A stretch of 7,396 nt of DNA from an uncultured Flavobacteriales bacterium (GTDB lineage Bacteria; Bacteroidota; Bacteroidia; Palsa-965). Below the pieces are notes generated by a model. The model had not been told where the DNA came from. It made no database searches and saw nothing but the letters and a program-made list of their open reading frames with translations. Below are positions 6,622 to 7,396 of the stretch, piece after piece; the first letter of the stretch is position 1, and the number at the start of each line of letters is the position of its first letter. The translations under genes and the position numbers were made by a program. The stretch lies in contig CAMLEF010000237.1 of the NCBI GenBank assembly GCA_946478675.1, forward strand, positions 1 through 7,396, read 5' to 3'.

Positions 6622-6635
6622 AAGTCGTCCTTTTT
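6604..6635. terminator. Bidirectional terminator between convergent operons
   Basis: A perfect 12-bp stem (AAAAAGGACGAC at 6604-6615 with GTCGTCCTTTTT at 6624-6635) encloses an 8-nt loop, with T tracts on both strands. It ends the + strand mla-led operon and can also stop the convergent - strand transcript, whose last gene ends at 6640. The left arm lies inside the coding end of the STAS-like gene, and that gene's TGA (6619-6621) is in the loop. Confidence 0.92.
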
Positions 6636-6639
6636 CATT

Positions 6640-7038
6640 TTATGCGCGGTAGAACACCGGGTCGCCTTCCAGTGGCGCGAGATCGGATTTAAAACGCTCC
6701 AGCAGATCCTGCTCCTGCGGCGTGACCGGCGGGTAGGCCGCGGCAATTTTTTCGGCGACGCGAATGGATTTGGATTTGAGCTCAGGCGAAAGATAGTGGC
6801 TGTTCGACCGGATCTCGTTGATCGCCCATTCATAGGCGGTTTCCGCATCCATTTGATCGTGGTCGAGCACGCGAAAAATAATGTCGGAGAGATTGAAGGC
6901 ATCTTCGTTCCCGCGCAATTCGTTCACTACGATGTCGTGGAACCTGGTGCGTTCTTCCTGCTGTATTTTTCCATCAATGCCCGCCATGGCGTAGGCTACC
7001 AGGCCGATCGCATAATGGAGATTTTCGTAAGGAGTCAT
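6640..7038 (-). CDS. TerB-like helical protein (132 aa)
   Basis: This all-helical soluble protein resembles the TerB/tellurite-resistance-like domain. The N-terminal half carries the family pattern A-x-x-D-G-x-I-x-x-x-E near residues 18-28 (Ala 19, Asp 22, Gly 23, Glu 28), within a helix starting Y-E-N-L-H-Y-A. A second acidic segment, L-D-H-D-Q-M-D-A-E-T-A-Y, lies at about 58-69, and a C-terminal helical region follows at 86-118. In the family the Asp/Glu cluster is linked to metal binding, but most single-domain members have no known function, and nothing here shows tellurite resistance. The start ATG (complement of 7036-7038) lacks a Shine-Dalgarno sequence. It is 22 nt downstream of the other - strand gene, so the pair is probably one operon, ended by the hairpin at 6604-6635. 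Confidence 0.75.
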   Translation of the reverse strand: MTPYENLHYAIGLVAYAMAGIDGKIQQEERTRFHDIVVNELRGNEDAFNLSDIIFRVLDHDQMDAETAYEWAINEIRSNSHYLSPELKSKSIRVAEKIAAAYPPVTPQEQDLLERFKSDLAPLEGDPVFYRA

Positions 7039-7060
7039 AGGTAGGAGGGATGAGACAGGT

Positions 7061-7396
7061 TTATTCCGGATCGCCGGGTTCTTCTTTTTTCGTGTAGAAC
7101 TCGATGAAGCTTTTGGCGGCCTGCTTCAGGAAATCAAGCACGCTGCTGTGTTCGCCGGAATTGCTTTCGGTTTTGTTGCGTTTGCCCGCGGCCTGTAGAA
7201 TGGCGTAGGCGAGCTGTGCGCCGATCACGAAGAAGCGGTTCTCGGAAACGGATTCGGCGGTTCTGCGGAAACGCCGCACGATCTGCAGCGGCCAGAAACT
7301 TTCTTTCAGCAGCTCGAAGTCGTTGCGAAGCTCCTGCTGCTCCTGTTCGATGCGGAGGGCGAGACGCGCTTTTTCTTTGCGCAGTCCCCGCAGGGT
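7061..7396 (-). CDS. Unrecognised helical protein, C-terminal part (runs off window)
   Basis: The frame is open from the window edge (7396) to the TAA at 7061-7063, giving 111 visible residues. A GTG at 7277-7279 could serve as an internal start, but the frame continues cleanly upstream with a coiled-coil-like, charge-rich helix (visible residues about 3-33, K-E-K-A-R-L-A-L-R-I-E-Q-E-Q-Q-E-L-R), so I treat it as a partial gene. Next comes W-P-L-Q-I-V and a basic R-R-F-R-R stretch. A mildly hydrophobic segment follows at about 55-70 (F-F-V-I-G-A-Q-L-A-Y-A-I-L). A Lys/Ser/Asn-rich linker comes next, then a last amphipathic helix (V-L-D-F-L-K-Q-A-A-K-S-F-I-E-F) and an acidic tail. I do not recognise a family. 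It may be a peripheral membrane or scaffold protein (inference). It precedes the TerB-like gene by 22 nt. Confidence 0.7.
   Translation of the reverse strand, partial: TLRGLRKEKARLALRIEQEQQELRNDFELLKESFWPLQIVRRFRRTAESVSENRFFVIGAQLAYAILQAAGKRNKTESNSGEHSSVLDFLKQAAKSFIEFYTKKEEPGDPE

Noticed and set aside
7061..7279. A complete 72-codon gene starting at GTG 7277-7279 on the - strand
   Set aside because: The same frame stays open to the window edge with a well-formed charged helix, so a longer gene truncated by the window is more likely.

Overview
This 7.4 kb window looks like a moderately GC-rich member of the Bacteroidota. Three things point there: a surface protein built of SprB-type repeats that ends in a type IX secretion (T9SS) C-terminal sorting domain; an MlaE-MlaF-MlaD lipid transporter whose permease resembles the Bacteroidota version of the family; and genes that mostly lack clear Shine-Dalgarno sequences. 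The exact lineage cannot be read from this stretch.

Region 1 (1-2115, + strand) is the 3' part of a large repeat adhesin. Eight SprB-like units of about 75-80 residues are followed by a sorting domain. A strong rho-independent terminator (2133-2166) closes it.

Region 2 (2270-6621, + strand) reads as one tightly packed operon. It holds the mlaE permease (interrupted by an in-frame TAA near its N-terminus), mlaF ATPase (overlapping mlaE by 1 nt), mlaD MCE-domain protein (3 nt gap), an AI-2E/PerM-family membrane protein (8 nt gap), a 115-residue conserved-looking protein of unknown function (11 nt gap) and a 139-residue SpoIIAA/STAS-like protein (5 nt gap). The first three should form an inner-membrane ABC complex moving phospholipid between the inner and outer membranes. 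No MlaC-like periplasmic carrier is present. The terminal STAS-like protein invites comparison with MlaB, but that is only a hypothesis. A perfect 12-bp hairpin (6604-6635) ends the operon and can also terminate the convergent genes.

Region 3 (6640-7396, - strand) holds a TerB-like protein and, upstream of it, the C-terminal part of an unrecognised helical protein that runs off the window edge. They probably share a transcript.

Most of the window is ordinary core Bacteroidota content. The points most worth a second look are the stop codon inside mlaE, which sits exactly at the centre of an 18-nt near-palindrome, and the make-up of the genes that follow mlaEFD.
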